Source: an uncultured Mailhella sp.
Lineage (GTDB): Bacteria > Desulfobacterota > Desulfovibrionia > Desulfovibrionales > Desulfovibrionaceae
DNA length: 37,139 bases
Assembly (NCBI RefSeq): GCF_944324615.1
Contig: NZ_CALUWY010000025.1
Span: 1-37,139 of the forward strand
Reading direction: 5' to 3'
Made by a program: the position numbers and the translations under genes. The stretch's first letter is position 1. Each line of letters opens with the position of its first letter. The notes under the pieces were generated by a model. That model was not told the DNA's origin and ran no database searches. It saw nothing but the letters and a program-made list of their open reading frames with translations. Below, piece after piece: positions 34,937 through 37,139 of this stretch.

Positions 34937-36109
34937 ATGAGCAAAGATGAAACCTGGATACGACTCGAAAAAGGTATCCGGTGTAAAAAGCATCCGACCA
35001 GAAAACACGGTGTCAAACCGGACGCCTACTTTGTTCTCCGTTTTGCCGTAGATGGAAAAATGTATCAGGAAGCTCTCGGTTGGGCCTCGGAAGGAATCAC
35101 TCTGGCTAAAGCCCGGGTGGAACTGGCTCGACTGAAAGAAGCTAAACGCCTCGGAGAAGGCCCCAGATCCTTACGGGAACGAAGGGATATCGCTGAAGCG
35201 GAAAGAAAGGCCAAAGAAGAAGAGGAACTTCAAAGGCAACGGAACCAGATTATTTTTTCTGATTTCTGGGCCAATACCTATCTTCCCTCTCAGCTCCATA
35301 AAGCCGACTCCAGTATGGTATCAGAAAAGGCACTCTGGAAAAACTGGATCAAACCGGCTATTGGCCATATCCCGATTGCCAAACTCACGGAGGATGATCT
35401 CGAAAGTCTAAAATGCAAAATGATCCAAAAGGGAAAAGCACCGGCGACCATCAAATACGCGATGGCCGTCATTTCTCAGGTATGGACGAAAGCAATGGAT
35501 AAAGGAATCGTCAGTACTCCTTCTCCCACTCAAAAAGTCATACTCCCCAAAAAAGACAATCGAAGGCAACGGTATCTCAGCAAAGAAGAAGCCCATGAAC
35601 TGCTGAACAGACTGAAAGATCGAAGCCCCACGATACATGACATGGCTATCGTATCCATGGAGTGTGGATTACGATTTGGTGAGATTACGGCGCTGACCTG
35701 GGCTGATTGCGACTTTGAAAAACGTCAGCTGTTTATCCGAGACCCCAAAGCCAAGGCCAACAGATTTGCGTTTATGACAAGGAACGTCTACAGCGTACTC
35801 TCAAAGCGGTATGAGAACAGAACCGGAAACCTTATTTTTCCTGATGAAAATGGCAACAGGATGGCTAAACCTTCACATACCTTCAAACGTATAGCCGATG
35901 AACTGTTCAATAAAAACATATCCGATCCAAGACTGAGGGTATGTTTTCATAGTCTTAGACATACCTTTGCTTCATGGCTTGTCGGTGGTGGAGTAAGTCT
36001 TTATGAAGTCAAAGAACTCATGGGACATGCCAGTATTGTCATGACTCAACGCTATAGTCACCTCTCTCCTGAAGGATTACGCGTAGCCATCAAAATATTG
36101 GAGGAGTGA
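34937..36109 (+). CDS. int: Tyrosine-family site-specific integrase
   Basis: A 390-residue phage-type integrase. An N-terminal arm-binding region (about 1-100, very charged) is followed by the core-binding SAM-like domain (about 105-195) and the catalytic domain. All key residues are present: R246 (CGLRFGE), a lysine near 271-273, H338 and R341 (HSLRHTFASWL), H364 (GHASIVMTQ) and the nucleophile Y373 (RYSH). ATG 34937 has AAGAGG ten bases upstream; a TTG at 34910 is a weaker alternative. The gene is markedly more AT-rich than everything to its left and lies 170 bases from the tRNA-Ala remnant, its evident target. Confidence 0.95.
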   Translation: MSKDETWIRLEKGIRCKKHPTRKHGVKPDAYFVLRFAVDGKMYQEALGWASEGITLAKARVELARLKEAKRLGEGPRSLRERRDIAEAERKAKEEEELQRQRNQIIFSDFWANTYLPSQLHKADSSMVSEKALWKNWIKPAIGHIPIAKLTEDDLESLKCKMIQKGKAPATIKYAMAVISQVWTKAMDKGIVSTPSPTQKVILPKKDNRRQRYLSKEEAHELLNRLKDRSPTIHDMAIVSMECGLRFGEITALTWADCDFEKRQLFIRDPKAKANRFAFMTRNVYSVLSKRYENRTGNLIFPDENGNRMAKPSHTFKRIADELFNKNISDPRLRVCFHSLRHTFASWLVGGGVSLYEVKELMGHASIVMTQRYSHLSPEGLRVAIKILEE

Positions 36110-36585
36110 TTGGTAAAGGACTCTGAATGAATACTCATCTTTGTCATATCGCACAAGGACGAGGCATGAGAAGTATCATAGCCTTGTTTTTTACATGATA
36201 TATTAACATACAACAGTATACATTTATAAAACAATTCGATATTACTTATGTAATTAAATTATAAAATAGTATATCAATATTATCAAATATTACACAAGAT
36301 TGTATATTTTGTTGATAGACAATTAATAGTTATTTTCCACACCTTTGCATTATATTTATTTCAAAAAAGTATATTAATATAAGATATAGATAGATTTTTT
36401 TGCCACTCATCGGCATGTATATTTTCTTCTGAAGATACGAAAACTACTCTCCTATCGATTTTAGAGATGATACTCAGCTAATATATACCTATTTTTAACT
36501 TTACAAATTTGATTAAACGTCATAGAGATTTAGGTTCCTTTGCAGAGTCAGGATTACAACCTCAAATTGGTAAATGAGGTGTAAT
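36110..36585. other. AT-rich intergenic region of the integrated element
   Basis: About 475 bases of very AT-rich DNA with no supported gene on either strand. It holds the probable integrase terminator and, further right, the promoter of the small helix-turn-helix gene. A single TTTTCCACA (36333-36341) matches the DnaA-box consensus, but one box is not evidence for an origin. Confidence 0.55.
36153..36192 (+). terminator. Possible terminator of the integrase gene
   Basis: ACAAGG (36153-36158) can pair with CCTTGT (36182-36187), with an inner ATGA/TCAT pairing, and six T follow or overlap. The stem is interrupted, so this is only a candidate. Confidence 0.4.
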
Positions 36586-36822
36586 ATGGCCGCATCGGTA
36601 CTTTACGACAACCTGTCCAAGAGTCTTAACGATTACGAAACAAGAGCATCTCTTTCCAAAAAACTTGCTCTGTATGGAGTAGTTATTTCTGCTAAGACGA
36701 TGGCAAACAACGATGCAGACAAGAAAAAAGAAGGAATAAAAAAGTCTTCTATTTCTCGTAATAAGGTTTACTATGAGAAGAAGGATATTCTTGAATGGGT
36801 AATCAAGAAATTCGGCGCATAG
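36586..36822 (+). CDS. Small excisionase-like helix-turn-helix protein
   Basis: A 78-residue protein. Its second half (SSISRNKVYYEKKDILEWVIKKFG) matches the wing and last helix of MerR/excisionase-type DNA-binding domains (typically G-R-x-V-x-Y-x-x-x-D-[LI]-x-x-W), and the first half (SLSKKLALYGVVISAKTMANND) fits the helix-turn-helix. ATG 36586 is preceded by GAGG at six bases; an ATG at 36574 overlaps that site and is less likely. With the integrase nearby, a directionality factor or element regulator is the best guess. Confidence 0.65.
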   Translation: MAASVLYDNLSKSLNDYETRASLSKKLALYGVVISAKTMANNDADKKKEGIKKSSISRNKVYYEKKDILEWVIKKFGA

Positions 36823-36940
36823 TTTTCCCTGCATCATCCTGCTATTTATAGCTGACCGGGCAGAAAGCTGCCTGCGATGATGAACTAGCAGTGTTCTTCA
36901 TTCGCTTTTACCGATATCGGCATCTTGTTATGCCAGAATT

Positions 36941-36983
36941 AAGTGTACCAATTGAACAAGTAAAGTGTACCGATTTAACAAGT
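36941..36983 (+). repeat. Two imperfect 21-bp direct repeats, possible IS terminal repeats
   Basis: AAGTGTACCAATTGAACAAGT (36941-36961) and AAGTGTACCGATTTAACAAGT (36963-36983) differ at two positions and are offset by 22 bases. Multiple short terminal repeats of this kind are known at the ends of IS21-family elements, but no transposase is in view. Confidence 0.5.
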
Positions 36984-37034
36984 GCGGAAATAACCCACTG
37001 ACTCTGCATCGATTCTTTCTTTCCCCCTTAACCT

Positions 37035-37064
37035 CCCCCGAAAAATTTTCGGGGGTTTTTTATT
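37035..37064 (+). terminator. Rho-independent terminator
   Basis: CCCCCGAAAA / TTTTCGGGGG with an almost loop-less centre is followed by TTTTTTATTTT on the plus strand. Confidence 0.85.
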
Positions 37065-37139
37065 TTAGGCTATGTCACAACAAACAGTTGATAAATAGCC
37101 ATTTTTATAGGGGAGTATCAGAACTCCCCTACAAACTGT

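Larger units (their letters stand above)
36823..37139. other. Right-edge noncoding region
   Basis: About 317 bases without a supported gene. It contains a 10-bp palindrome CCGATATCGG (36911-36920), the 22-base-spaced repeats at 36941-36983 and a strong plus-strand terminator at 37035-37064. The terminator implies a transcript ending here, perhaps that of the small helix-turn-helix gene. Confidence 0.5.

Noticed and set aside
36333..36341. DnaA box TTTTCCACA in AT-rich DNA as a replication origin
   Set aside because: Only one box is visible, with no replication initiator gene or iterons beside it.
36110..37139. CRISPR array or other spaced repeats in the AT-rich right end
   Set aside because: Only two repeat copies with a one-base gap are present; there are no spacers and no cas genes.

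Overview
The window reads as chromosome of an anaerobic, GC-rich deltaproteobacterium, most likely a member of the Desulfovibrionaceae (possibly gut-associated). This is inferred from a class-I-type hybrid cluster protein, several flavoproteins resembling the adenylylsulfate reductase alpha subunit (AprA) with AprB-like ferredoxins, a six-domain ribosomal protein S1, and the general gene style. No 16S rRNA is present, so the placement is inference.

Layout. Positions 1-115 are the end of an insertion sequence (start of an IS5-type transposase) that stops right at the hcp stop codon. Positions 116-15881 are housekeeping and envelope genes: hcp, a CYTH protein, rpsA (all minus), rluC (plus), then the minus-strand pair alpha-2-macroglobulin/pbpC and the minus-strand pair dnaX/ybaB. 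Positions 16051-29607 are an accessory metabolic block: a LysR regulator, then three redox modules. Module 1 has an AprA-like flavoprotein and a GltD-like NAD(P)H oxidoreductase with a C-terminal ferredoxin domain. Module 2 has a ferredoxin, a flavoprotein and an SLC13-type permease. Module 3 has a Crp/Fnr regulator, a ferredoxin, a flavoprotein and a second SLC13-type permease. After it come serS, a Tat-exported carboxylesterase, and a minus-strand vWA/HTH pair. From 34719 to the right edge lies AT-rich acquired DNA: a 47-nt 3' remnant of tRNA-Ala(GGC), a tyrosine integrase, a small excisionase-like protein and IS-like tandem repeats.

How the block may work (inference). Two anion-type permeases import small organic acids. 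The GltD-like protein takes electrons from NAD(P)H and passes them through ferredoxin-type clusters to three cytoplasmic AprA/fumarate-reductase-like flavoproteins, which reduce (or oxidise) substrates that are not known. Modules 1 and 2 share a 20-bp identical operator with a T-N11-A LysR box, followed at the same 13-nt spacing by a TCG[A/C]TTTGAC sequence. They are therefore very likely co-regulated by the adjacent LysR protein. Module 3 has its own Crp/Fnr protein and a candidate Crp-like site. I consider this block the most likely undescribed system in the window.

Limits. All family calls are from reading the translated sequence. No database search, structure prediction or folding computation was run.
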